From contig DATKKK010000046.1 in the NCBI GenBank assembly GCA_035542975.1, forward strand, positions 1 to 37,920: DNA of 37,920 nucleotides, read 5' to 3'. The DNA is from DATKKK01 sp035542975 (GTDB taxonomy: Archaea > Thermoproteota > Bathyarchaeia > Bathyarchaeales > Bathycorpusculaceae). Under the pieces are notes generated by a model. The model was given only the letters and a program-made list of their open reading frames with translations, did not search any database and was not told where the DNA came from. The first letter of the stretch is position 1; every line of letters starts with the position of its first letter. Below, piece after piece: positions 24,175 through 30,852 of the stretch. Both the position numbers and the translations under genes were made by a program.

Positions 24175-24675
24175 ATGAGCGAGTTGAAGACGATTTCGGT
24201 GAAGATACCTGAAGACGTTTACAAGGAAATGGTTTTACGTGTTCCAGAAGGAGACAGGAGCAGTTTTGTTCGAGACGCGATAATGGAGAAACTGCAGAAA
24301 ACTCCCAAACCTGACAAGGTTTTAGAGTTGGAGCATCGGTTTGATAAGATGTGGCAAGAGTTTTCCGAAGTGAAGAAGTATCTTGCAGACTTGGAGATGC
24401 TCACGTACGATCGTGGGAAAGTGAACCCGCACTCGTTTTGTCTGGATGATATGGACCACAAGATAATCGATTTTCTAATACACTATAAAGGCGGAACAAC
24501 ACCAGAGCTGGCAGAGTATCTGGAGACGAACAGGTGGCTTGTGCTGAACAGGTTGAGGAGGATACAGAAGACTTCGAGGAAGCAGCTTGGAAAAGCAATA
24601 ATCGAGTTTTATGCAGGTGAAAGATCTGGAAAGAAGAAGGCTTGGTGGATAAGCGAAGAACTAATTGAAACCTGA
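24175..24675 (+). CDS. ribbon-helix-helix and winged-helix DNA-binding protein
   Basis: A 166-residue predicted transcriptional regulator with two DNA-binding modules. Residues 1-42 are a ribbon-helix-helix (LKTISVKIPEDVYKEMVLRV, then RSSFVRDAIMEKLQK). Residues 45-75 form a coiled-coil linker (ELEHRFDKMWQEFSEVKKYLADLE). Residues 90-166 look like a winged helix (DDMDHKIIDFLIHYKGGTTPELAEYLETNRWLVLNRLRRIQK, basic wing GERSGKKKAWWIS). No ligand domain is visible. The gene is divergent from fbp across about 130 bases, so control of gluconeogenic fbp or autoregulation is the first guess. A TATA-like element 29 bases upstream suggests a leaderless message. Confidence 0.75.
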   Translation: MSELKTISVKIPEDVYKEMVLRVPEGDRSSFVRDAIMEKLQKTPKPDKVLELEHRFDKMWQEFSEVKKYLADLEMLTYDRGKVNPHSFCLDDMDHKIIDFLIHYKGGTTPELAEYLETNRWLVLNRLRRIQKTSRKQLGKAIIEFYAGERSGKKKAWWISEELIET

Positions 24676-24750
24676 CCCTGATGTCAGAAACTGCCCTACC
24701 CCCCTATAAATAGATTGAACTTATCTTTGGATTTTCTGCAAAGTATTAAA

Positions 24751-24766
24751 GATAGTAAAAACTATC
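24751..24766. repeat. inverted repeat before GNAT gene
   Basis: GATAGT-AAAA-ACTATC, a perfect 6-4-6 inverted repeat 11 bases before the ATG at 24778. A good TATA box (CCTATAAATAG) lies further upstream near 24710, so the repeat falls at the 5' end of the predicted transcript. It could be an operator or an RNA hairpin at the ribosome-binding region. Confidence 0.45.
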
Positions 24767-24777
24767 AATGATTCTTG

Positions 24778-25293
24778 ATGAACGTGGTATCCATTAATAA
24801 AGCAAGTCAGAAGGGTATTCGAGCCCTTAGCAGAAAGCTCTTGAAGCTGTTGGAGGACAAGGACGGCCAAATCTATCAGGATAACGTTGCTAAGTTTGGC
24901 ATACCGGAAGAATATGTTCGAAAAGCTTTTTCTGAAGAAGCATTGCTTGAAGCAGCAAAAGCTGAAAAATCAAATTTTTACCTTGCGCTGGAAAACAAAT
25001 GCAAAATCTTAGGCTTTGCTCAAACAGTGCAGAAAGATGCTAAAACGATTGAATTAGACCGCATCGTTGTTTTTCCAGAGCGTATACGACAGGGAATTGG
25101 AACGAAATTGTTAGGCAAGGTCATCAGAGACGAAAAACGAAGAGAAACCAAAACCATCGCGGTAAACGCGGGCGTTGGCGAAACACATGCCAGACGGTTC
25201 TACGAGAAGAACGGTTTCAAACCCGTGAAGGAAGCAGTTGTGGAAGCACCGTGGGGCAGGATAGTGCTTGTCACCTATGAGCTCCAACTGTGA
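24778..25293 (+). CDS. GNAT-family N-acetyltransferase
   Basis: A 171-residue GNAT acetyltransferase. Residues about 60-160 carry the fold: FYLALENKCKILGFAQT, LDRIVVFPERIRQGIGTKLL (the R/Q-x-x-G-x-G acetyl-CoA loop is RQGIGT) and HARRFYEKNGFKPV (conserved C-terminal motif). The N-terminal 55 residues are helical and include a region reading LLKLLEDKDGQIYQDNVAKFGIPEEYVRKAF, probably a substrate-binding cap. ATG at 24778 is chosen over an in-frame TTG one codon upstream. The stop overlaps a GTG in the frame of the downstream DUF998 gene, so the two may be an operon. The substrate is unknown. Confidence 0.8.
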   Translation: MNVVSINKASQKGIRALSRKLLKLLEDKDGQIYQDNVAKFGIPEEYVRKAFSEEALLEAAKAEKSNFYLALENKCKILGFAQTVQKDAKTIELDRIVVFPERIRQGIGTKLLGKVIRDEKRRETKTIAVNAGVGETHARRFYEKNGFKPVKEAVVEAPWGRIVLVTYELQL

Positions 25294-25352
25294 TTTGCCT
25301 GGAAAGATTTGCCGCAAGTTTTAAGAAAAAAGAAGCACATAGTCTATATTTC

Positions 25353-25937
25353 ATGGAATTTGCAGATAGAAAAGTTGCTGGAACTCTTCTGTTTGTTGGT
25401 GCTACTCAATTCATAATTTGCTTGGTCATCGCAGAAATACTCTACCCAAACTACAACGTTTCAACAAATTACATAAGCGATTTAGGTATTGGCGACTCCG
25501 CCATCATTTTCAACTCTTCAATATTCCTGCTTGGCTTGATGATTGTTGCTGGCGCTTATTTTGTTCAGCATGCTTTCAATTCTAAGCTTACACTGATTAT
25601 GCTGATTACGACAGGTATCGGCGCTATAGGAGTGGGCCTGTTCACTGAGGATACCCACCAAATACATGTCGCCTTTTCTCTGATCGTCTTCTTGTTCGGA
25701 GGGTTGTCTGCTATAGTATGCTATAAACTGCAGAAACCGCCATTGTCATACCTCTCTGTAATATTAGGAGCTGCAACACTCGTAGCGTTGGCACTTTTTG
25801 GCACTGAGAATTATCTAGGTTTGGGCGCAGGCGGTATGGAACGTATGATCGCTTATCCTGTGTTGCTCTGGGCAATCGGCTTTGGCGGATACTTAATTGG
25901 CTACCAAGAAGAAAGCCGCAAAACGTCAAAATCTTAA
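25353..25937 (+). CDS. DUF998-family membrane protein
   Basis: About 194 residues with six predicted membrane segments. It begins MEFADRKVAGTLLFVGATQF and then has ILYPNYNVSTNYISDLGIGDSA, the family's conserved Y-P-x-Y-x-x-x-x-N-x-I-S-D-L-G motif, and GVGLFTEDTHQIHVAFS in the middle. The frame also has a GTG at 25290 that overlaps the stop of the GNAT gene, which would add a 21-residue Lys-rich leader. I prefer 25353 because the family N-terminus starts there. The function of the family is not established; members are polytopic and often stand near regulators or lipid genes. Confidence 0.75.
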   Translation: MEFADRKVAGTLLFVGATQFIICLVIAEILYPNYNVSTNYISDLGIGDSAIIFNSSIFLLGLMIVAGAYFVQHAFNSKLTLIMLITTGIGAIGVGLFTEDTHQIHVAFSLIVFLFGGLSAIVCYKLQKPPLSYLSVILGAATLVALALFGTENYLGLGAGGMERMIAYPVLLWAIGFGGYLIGYQEESRKTSKS

Positions 25938-25989
25938 ATTCGCTAACTCACGCTAAAAGCTAGCGGTGGAAGCCTAATTAATCAACTTT

Positions 25990-26040
25990 CTCTAGTTATG
26001 GGTCTTCATCGTAAGGTTAAATAGCTGTTTAAAACTAGAG
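25990..26040. repeat. inverted repeat bracketing the serS promoter
   Basis: Perfect 8-base arms CTCTAGTT (25990-25997) and AACTAGAG (26033-26040) separated by 35 bases that include a TATA-like GGTTAAATAG near 26015-26024. The TATA position predicts transcription from about 26045, which argues for the serS ATG at 26068 rather than the TTG at 26041. Confidence 0.4.
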
Positions 26041-26067
26041 TTGGAAGACATAACTGCAAGTGAGAAC

Positions 26068-27357
26068 ATGCTTGACATTAAACTCATACGTGAAAACCCA
26101 GAACTTGTAAGGACTAACATGCAAAAAAGGGGCGACGCTGCAAACCTGCAGATGCTAGATGAGCTTGTCAGTTGTGACAAGAAATGGCGAGAAGGTTTAT
26201 CGAAATTAAATGAGCTTCGGCATAAAAGAAGACAGATAACAACTGAAATCGCAGCGTTAAAAAAGAAAGGAAAAGAGGCAGACAAAGAAATCGCGGAAGG
26301 AAAGGTCATCGACGCAGAAATAACAGCGTTGGAAAGACAGGTAACCGAAAACGAACAAAAAGTACATTCTTACCTGATGCGCCTTCCCAATCTCCTACAT
26401 GAATCGGTTCCGATAGGCAAAGATGAAAACGACAACGTTCAAACAAAAACATGGGGAACACCCCGAAAATTCACTTTTCAACCAAAAGGTCACATAGAAA
26501 TAGGCTTAGACCTTGACATAATTGATATTGAAAGAGCTGGAAAAATTGCCGGCGCCAGATTCTTCTATCTGAAAAGAGAAGGCGTACTCCTAGACCTAGC
26601 GTTGAGACATTTTGCCTTAGAAGAGATAGCGAAAAAGGGTTTCACTCCAATCGAGCCGCCCTTTCTGATGAGGAGAGAAGCTTACGAAGGCGTCGTGGCA
26701 CTAAGTGACTTTGAAGACGTGCTATACAAAGTTGAGAACGAAGACCTTTACTTAATTGCTACTTCAGAGCATCCGATGGCAGCGATGTTCATGAACGAAA
26801 CCCTGAAAGCAGAGGATCTGCCGCTAAAACTTGCTGGACTAAGCACAAACTTCAGAAAAGAAGCAGGAGCACACGGCAAAGACACACGCGGAATATTCCG
26901 CACGCACCAATTTAACAAGATCGAGCAATTCGTGTTCTGCAAGCCTGAAGATTCATGGAGAATCATCGAAGAGCTTTTACAGAACGCCGAGGATTTGGTT
27001 CAAAAACTCGGCCTACCCTATCGTGTGGTAAATGTTTGCACAGGCGACATCGGAACTGTGGCTGCCAAGAAATACGATATTGAAGCATGGATGCCCGCTC
27101 AGAACGCCTACAGAGAAATCGTCTCATGCAGCAACTGCACGGATTACCAAGCCAGAAGGCTAAACGTAAAATACAGGGAAAAAGAGGGAGAAGCGCCTAA
27201 AGGCCTCGTGCATACCTTGAACTCGACGGCCATAGCCACTGGCAGAACTATCGTAGCGATACTTGAAAACTACCAGCAAGAAGACGGTTCGGTTATTGTT
27301 CCTGAGGTTTTAAGAAGATACATGGATAAAATCGAAAAAATGGAGCCTAAACGGTAA
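26068..27357 (+). CDS. serS: seryl-tRNA synthetase
   Basis: A 429-residue class IIa synthetase that charges tRNA-Ser, of the common bacterial/eukaryotic type rather than the rare methanogen type. The N-terminal tRNA-binding coiled coil spans about residues 25-105 (LSKLNELRHKRRQITTEIAALKKKG...). TSEHPMAAMF precedes motif 2, FRKEAGAHGKDTRGIFRTHQFNKIEQF, and motif 3 is GRTIVAILENYQ near the end. The frame is open from TTG at 26041, but ATG at 26068 gives MLDIKLIRENPELVR, the standard SerRS start, with GTGAG just upstream. It is followed after 50 bases by the ribosomal protein eS1 gene. Confidence 0.95.
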   Translation: MLDIKLIRENPELVRTNMQKRGDAANLQMLDELVSCDKKWREGLSKLNELRHKRRQITTEIAALKKKGKEADKEIAEGKVIDAEITALERQVTENEQKVHSYLMRLPNLLHESVPIGKDENDNVQTKTWGTPRKFTFQPKGHIEIGLDLDIIDIERAGKIAGARFFYLKREGVLLDLALRHFALEEIAKKGFTPIEPPFLMRREAYEGVVALSDFEDVLYKVENEDLYLIATSEHPMAAMFMNETLKAEDLPLKLAGLSTNFRKEAGAHGKDTRGIFRTHQFNKIEQFVFCKPEDSWRIIEELLQNAEDLVQKLGLPYRVVNVCTGDIGTVAAKKYDIEAWMPAQNAYREIVSCSNCTDYQARRLNVKYREKEGEAPKGLVHTLNSTAIATGRTIVAILENYQQEDGSVIVPEVLRRYMDKIEKMEPKR

Positions 27358-27360
27358 AAC

Positions 27361-27369
27361 TTTTAATAG
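27361..27369 (+). promoter_or_regulatory. probable TATA box of rps3ae
   Basis: TTTTAATAG in the short gap after the serS stop, followed by a GGAGG ribosome-binding site at 27397-27401, 6 bases before the GTG at 27408. The predicted start of transcription near 27390 leaves a short leader containing the Shine-Dalgarno. Confidence 0.4.
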
Positions 27370-27407
27370 TATGATGCGAATTCTCAAGCTACATCTGGAG
27401 GATAAAA

Positions 27408-28010
27408 GTGTCTTCAAAAACAAAACGCATACGCGACAAATGGCGCAACAAATCATGGTACATGGTGATGGCGCCACCATACTTCGGAAACGCTGAATTA
27501 GGAGCCGTGCCAGCTGACGAGCCGGAAAAACTGATTGGAAGAGTAATCGACTCCACGCTGTATGATATTACAAACGATTTCTCACATCAATACCTAAAAA
27601 TGTTCTTCCAAATAAACGAGATCGACGGCAAAACCGCCAAAACAATATTCAAAGGACACGAATACTCACGCGATTACCTACGAAGCTTAGTCAGAAGAAG
27701 AACAACCAAAGTTGACGCGTTATTCAACATAACCACCAAAGACGGCTACACCATGCGAATCGCCATATGCGCTTTCACACTGTCACGAATCAAAACCTCG
27801 CAGGAAAAAATCATAAGAGACATCATGGACAAAATCATAAGAGGAAAAGCAGCCTCGCTCACGCTCGACCAGTTCGCACAGGAAATCGTGCTTGGAAAAA
27901 TAGCTTCAGACATATACAATGAAGCCAAGAAAATTGCTCCGATACGCCACGTAGGCGTTAGAAAATCCAAGCTTATACTGCAACTAGCGCCGCAAGTAAA
28001 AGCAGAATAA
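27408..28010 (+). CDS. rps3ae: ribosomal protein eS1 (S3Ae)
   Basis: A 200-residue small-subunit ribosomal protein found in archaea and eukaryotes only. Typical features: KWRNKSWYMVMAPPYFGNAELGAVPADEPEKLIGRVI, the family's signature of a K-x-W-Y start followed by G-x-x-x-A-x-x-P-x-x-L-x-G-R; then KMFFQINEIDGKTAKTIFKGHEYSRDYLRSLVRRRTTKVD and a basic C-terminus. GTG is the start, well placed behind GGAGG. It lies just downstream of serS and convergent with the redox operon (6-base gap). It firmly places the window in Archaea. Confidence 0.95.
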   Translation: MSSKTKRIRDKWRNKSWYMVMAPPYFGNAELGAVPADEPEKLIGRVIDSTLYDITNDFSHQYLKMFFQINEIDGKTAKTIFKGHEYSRDYLRSLVRRRTTKVDALFNITTKDGYTMRIAICAFTLSRIKTSQEKIIRDIMDKIIRGKAASLTLDQFAQEIVLGKIASDIYNEAKKIAPIRHVGVRKSKLILQLAPQVKAE

Positions 28011-28016
28011 ACTCTT

Positions 28017-28562
28017 CTAACTTTTTAATAGGTTTTTTCCGTATTCGTAGCCCTTTTCGAACGCGTTCAAATTCAATTCTTCAGTGCCTTTAGGTATGTT
28101 TGCTTTAATCGACTCCCTAACAACGTCTTTATCCAAAATGCTCGTGATGGCAACAAAAGCACCTATCATAACGATGTTCGCAACGATTCTTCTTCCAAGC
28201 TCCTCCGCAATCTTTGTGGCAGGAACACGATAAACCTTCATGTTTTTCAGCTCTCGCTCGGTCGGAATCATGTCAGGATCGATAATCATCGTTCCCCCTG
28301 TTTTCAAGTCTTCAGCATAATCGTTATACGCATGTTGAGACATTAGAACCAGCACTTCAGGTTCGACAACCTTCGGAAAATCTATCTCCTCCTCAGATAC
28401 CACAACCTCAGACTTGCACGCTCCGCCTCTGGATTCTGGACCGTAAGACTGGGTTTGCACCGCGTTTTTTCCGCCGTAGATGGCTGCTGCCGCCGCTATG
28501 ATTATTCCTGACTTGATTATTCCTTGCCCACCAAAACCTGCAAACCTGATTTCAACTCGCAT
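28017..28562 (-). CDS. korG: 2-oxoacid:ferredoxin oxidoreductase, gamma subunit
   Basis: A 181-residue gamma subunit of the 2-oxoacid:ferredoxin oxidoreductase family. Near its N-terminus it has RFAGFGGQGIIKSGIIIAAAA (GFGGQG at 9-14) and TQSYGPESRGGACKSEVVVS (about 38-57), both highly conserved in gamma subunits, with YDVL-like ending replaced by DFPKVVEPEVLVLMSQ. It is the last gene of the six-gene operon, 1 base after korB. It forms the heterotetramer with KorA, KorB and the KorD ferredoxin subunit, oxidising a 2-oxoacid plus CoA to acyl-CoA and CO2 while reducing ferredoxin. The exact 2-oxoacid is not fixed by sequence; 2-oxoglutarate is the best guess from the alpha subunit. Confidence 0.92.
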   Translation of the reverse strand: MRVEIRFAGFGGQGIIKSGIIIAAAAAIYGGKNAVQTQSYGPESRGGACKSEVVVSEEEIDFPKVVEPEVLVLMSQHAYNDYAEDLKTGGTMIIDPDMIPTERELKNMKVYRVPATKIAEELGRRIVANIVMIGAFVAITSILDKDVVRESIKANIPKGTEELNLNAFEKGYEYGKNLLKS

Positions 28563-28563
28563 A

Positions 28564-29415
28564 TCAACTCACCTTCTCCATCGTTCTCTCGTTTATCTGA
28601 GCGATTTTTTCATGGAACAATTTCTCGTAGCTCAACTTCTCTACGTCGATAAATTCTCCCACAACTATCCTATCAGGCGTGATTTCTGCTTTCGCAGGGT
28701 CTGAGAAGCTTTCCACCACAGAAGCTTTTTTGAACATTTCCATCATGTCCAACCCTGTTCGCAGCTTGTTGCGTCGACCAAAAACTTCTGGACACGGCGA
28801 AATGACTTCGATGAAGCAGAAGCCGTTTTTTTGCATCATCTTCTTAATAGACTGCGTTAGCCTACGCACATGCAACGTGGTCCATCTAGCCACGTAGCTT
28901 GCACCAGACGCCGCAGCCAAATGCACCAAGTTGAATGGATGCTCACTATTTCCATAAGGACTCGTGGTGGTTATTGCATCAAGCGGCGTGGTAGGACCAA
29001 GTTGCCCGCCAGTCATGCCATAATTAAAGTTGTTTACGCACAGAACTTTGATTCCGATGTTCCTCCTTGCAGCATGAATAAAATGGTTTCCGCCAATTGC
29101 GAACAAGTCTCCATCACCGCTAACGATTACGATGTCTAACTCTGGGTTTGCCAACTTGACTCCCGTCGCAAAGGCTATGGAACGCCCATGAGTCGTATGG
29201 AATGAATCCGTGTTTGTATATCCCGCCGTACGACCGATGCAACCAATGCCAGAAATCACTACAAGCTTATCCAAGTCAGTCTTCAACTCATCCAACGCAT
29301 GCACAAAACAGTTAAGCACGATACCGTTGCCGCAACCTGGACACCAAATGTGCGGCATCATATCTGTTCTCAAATACTTCGAAAGCGGATGCTCCAAAAT
29401 TTCCTTAACTACCAT
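28564..29415 (-). CDS. korB: 2-oxoacid:ferredoxin oxidoreductase, beta (TPP) subunit
   Basis: The 283-residue catalytic beta subunit that binds thiamine pyrophosphate and the proximal cluster. CPGCGNG (25-31) carries the first cluster cysteines. SGIGCIGR (55-62) and THGRSIAFATG follow. The TPP/Mg motif is SGDGDLFAIGGNHF (99-112) with VNNFNYGMTGGQ (127-138), the family's standard pattern. It overlaps korA by 1 base (29415) and is followed by korG after 1 base. With KorA it forms the active site; the KorA-D delta ferredoxin subunit is also in the operon. Confidence 0.94.
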   Translation of the reverse strand: MVVKEILEHPLSKYLRTDMMPHIWCPGCGNGIVLNCFVHALDELKTDLDKLVVISGIGCIGRTAGYTNTDSFHTTHGRSIAFATGVKLANPELDIVIVSGDGDLFAIGGNHFIHAARRNIGIKVLCVNNFNYGMTGGQLGPTTPLDAITTTSPYGNSEHPFNLVHLAAASGASYVARWTTLHVRRLTQSIKKMMQKNGFCFIEVISPCPEVFGRRNKLRTGLDMMEMFKKASVVESFSDPAKAEITPDRIVVGEFIDVEKLSYEKLFHEKIAQINERTMEKVS

Positions 29416-30566
29416 TAATTGTTCCTCCTTATTTCTTCAAGAATCTCGAGTGGAGTGTGAGGTTCTTCACCGAATTTTGAAAGAAAAGCCACAGACGTCG
29501 TCTTTGCACACCTTTCAACTTCACGCACTAGCTGTCCACAGTTCATCTCAGGCACCACGATCGCCTTTGCATGCTTAGCAATGTCGGCAACATGCGTTTC
29601 TGGGAAAGGCCAAATGGTAATCGGACGAAGAAGCCCCGCCTTTATTCCTTCTGCCCTAGCTTTTCTCACAGCGCTCAGAGCAGATCGGGCAACTATCCCA
29701 TAGGCGACAACCACGATGTCAGCATCTTCAAGCATGATTTCTTCAACTTTGACAATTTTATCCGCGTTTTTGCGTATTTTTTCGCAAAGCCTGCGAACAA
29801 GCTTGTACTGGGTTTCTGAGCTTTGCGTTTGCGGATAACCATGTTCATTATGCGTCAAACCCGTAGCATGGAAACGGTAGCCTTCTCCAAAACAAGCCAT
29901 GGGCGGAACCAAATCATCATCAGGCTTAAACGGCAGATAATCAGCAGGCGACACTTTCGGTTTTTTGCGGTTCACTATCTTCAATTTGTCAGGCGAAGGA
30001 ATCAGCACTTTTTCCCACATGTGCGCAACAATCTCGTCACCCAACAGCATGGTTGGAACACGATAGGTCTCAGCCAGATTGAAAGCCTCAAACGTCAGGG
30101 TAAACATTTCCTGAACCGAAGAAGGCGACAACGCGATGATTTCATAATCGCCATGAGAACCCCACTTCGCCTGCATGACATCCTGCTGCCCAGGCAAAGT
30201 AGGCTGACCAGTGCTGGGTCCGCCACGCATTATGTCCACGATAACGCATGGTGCCTCGGTCATAACAGCTAAACCTATGTTTTCCTGCATCAAGCTAAAA
30301 CCAGGACCAGAAGTAGCCGTCATAGACTTCAAACCTGAATAGGAAGCACCGATCACGGCTGCCATCGACGCGATTTCATCTTCCATCTGAATGTAGATTC
30401 CACCGAACTCGGGCATTCTTTCAGACAAGTGTTCAGCAATCTCAGTTGCAGGCGTAATAGGGTAACCCGCGAAGAAACGACAGCCAGCGGCAATCGCACC
30501 TTCGGCGCAAGCAACATCTCCATTCAGGAAATGAGCCCCACTTAACAAGCTTCTTTTTCCACTCAT
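29415..30566 (-). CDS. korA: 2-oxoacid:ferredoxin oxidoreductase, alpha subunit
   Basis: The 383-residue alpha subunit. YPITPATE (35-42), SGPGFSLMQE (86-95) and GPSTGQPT (116-123) are the alpha-subunit signatures and are closer to 2-oxoglutarate:ferredoxin oxidoreductases (KorA) than to pyruvate or branched-chain enzymes, though closely related 2-oxoacids cannot be excluded. In the operon it follows the ferredoxin-like delta subunit with a 4-base ATGA overlap and shares one base with korB. The product, with KorB, G and D, would make acyl-CoA and reduced ferredoxin from a 2-oxoacid, reversibly. In an anaerobe that links amino-acid degradation (glutamate to 2-oxoglutarate) to the HdrA-type enzyme next door. 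Confidence 0.92.
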   Translation of the reverse strand: MSGKRSLLSGAHFLNGDVACAEGAIAAGCRFFAGYPITPATEIAEHLSERMPEFGGIYIQMEDEIASMAAVIGASYSGLKSMTATSGPGFSLMQENIGLAVMTEAPCVIVDIMRGGPSTGQPTLPGQQDVMQAKWGSHGDYEIIALSPSSVQEMFTLTFEAFNLAETYRVPTMLLGDEIVAHMWEKVLIPSPDKLKIVNRKKPKVSPADYLPFKPDDDLVPPMACFGEGYRFHATGLTHNEHGYPQTQSSETQYKLVRRLCEKIRKNADKIVKVEEIMLEDADIVVVAYGIVARSALSAVRKARAEGIKAGLLRPITIWPFPETHVADIAKHAKAIVVPEMNCGQLVREVERCAKTTSVAFLSKFGEEPHTPLEILEEIRRNN

Positions 30567-30847
30567 GTCTTACTTTCCTCCTTGTCTTTCCTTTCAACGA
30601 CAAAAATCGCGAAATCAGGACAAACAGCCGTGCAAAAACTGCACACGATACATTTGCTTTCATCCACAACTTTTGGAGGATGAACTCCCCTCGCGTTTAT
30701 CTCGTCTGATTCTTCCAGAACCTTTTTGGGACAAAAACTTATGCAATAACCGCATCCTTTACATTGATCCTTAATCAAGTGAATTTCCGCTCTGGGAGCT
30801 TGCACTTTTTCAAGATCTAACGGTTTATGTTTAATTCTTTCAGGCAT
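30563..30847 (-). CDS. korD: 2-oxoacid:ferredoxin oxidoreductase, delta subunit (2[4Fe-4S] ferredoxin)
   Basis: A ferredoxin-like subunit with two [4Fe-4S] motifs, CKGCGYCISFCP and CIVCSFCTAVCP, and a PRAEIHLIKDQ lead-in typical of KorD/delta subunits. The frame also has a GTG at 30856 that overlaps the hdrA stop in GTGA fashion; the ATG at 30847 gives MPERIKHK. Either start is compatible with translational coupling to the upstream hdrA gene. It passes electrons from KorAB to ferredoxin or directly to the adjacent HdrA-type protein, whose gene is immediately upstream in the operon. Confidence 0.9.
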   Translation of the reverse strand: MPERIKHKPLDLEKVQAPRAEIHLIKDQCKGCGYCISFCPKKVLEESDEINARGVHPPKVVDESKCIVCSFCTAVCPDFAIFVVERKDKEESKT

Positions 30848-30852
30848 AACTA

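Noticed and set aside
25951..25965. Small hairpin CGCTA-AAAGC-TAGCG after the DUF998 gene as a terminator
   Set aside because: Only five-base arms and no T-run afterwards, so not supported as a terminator.
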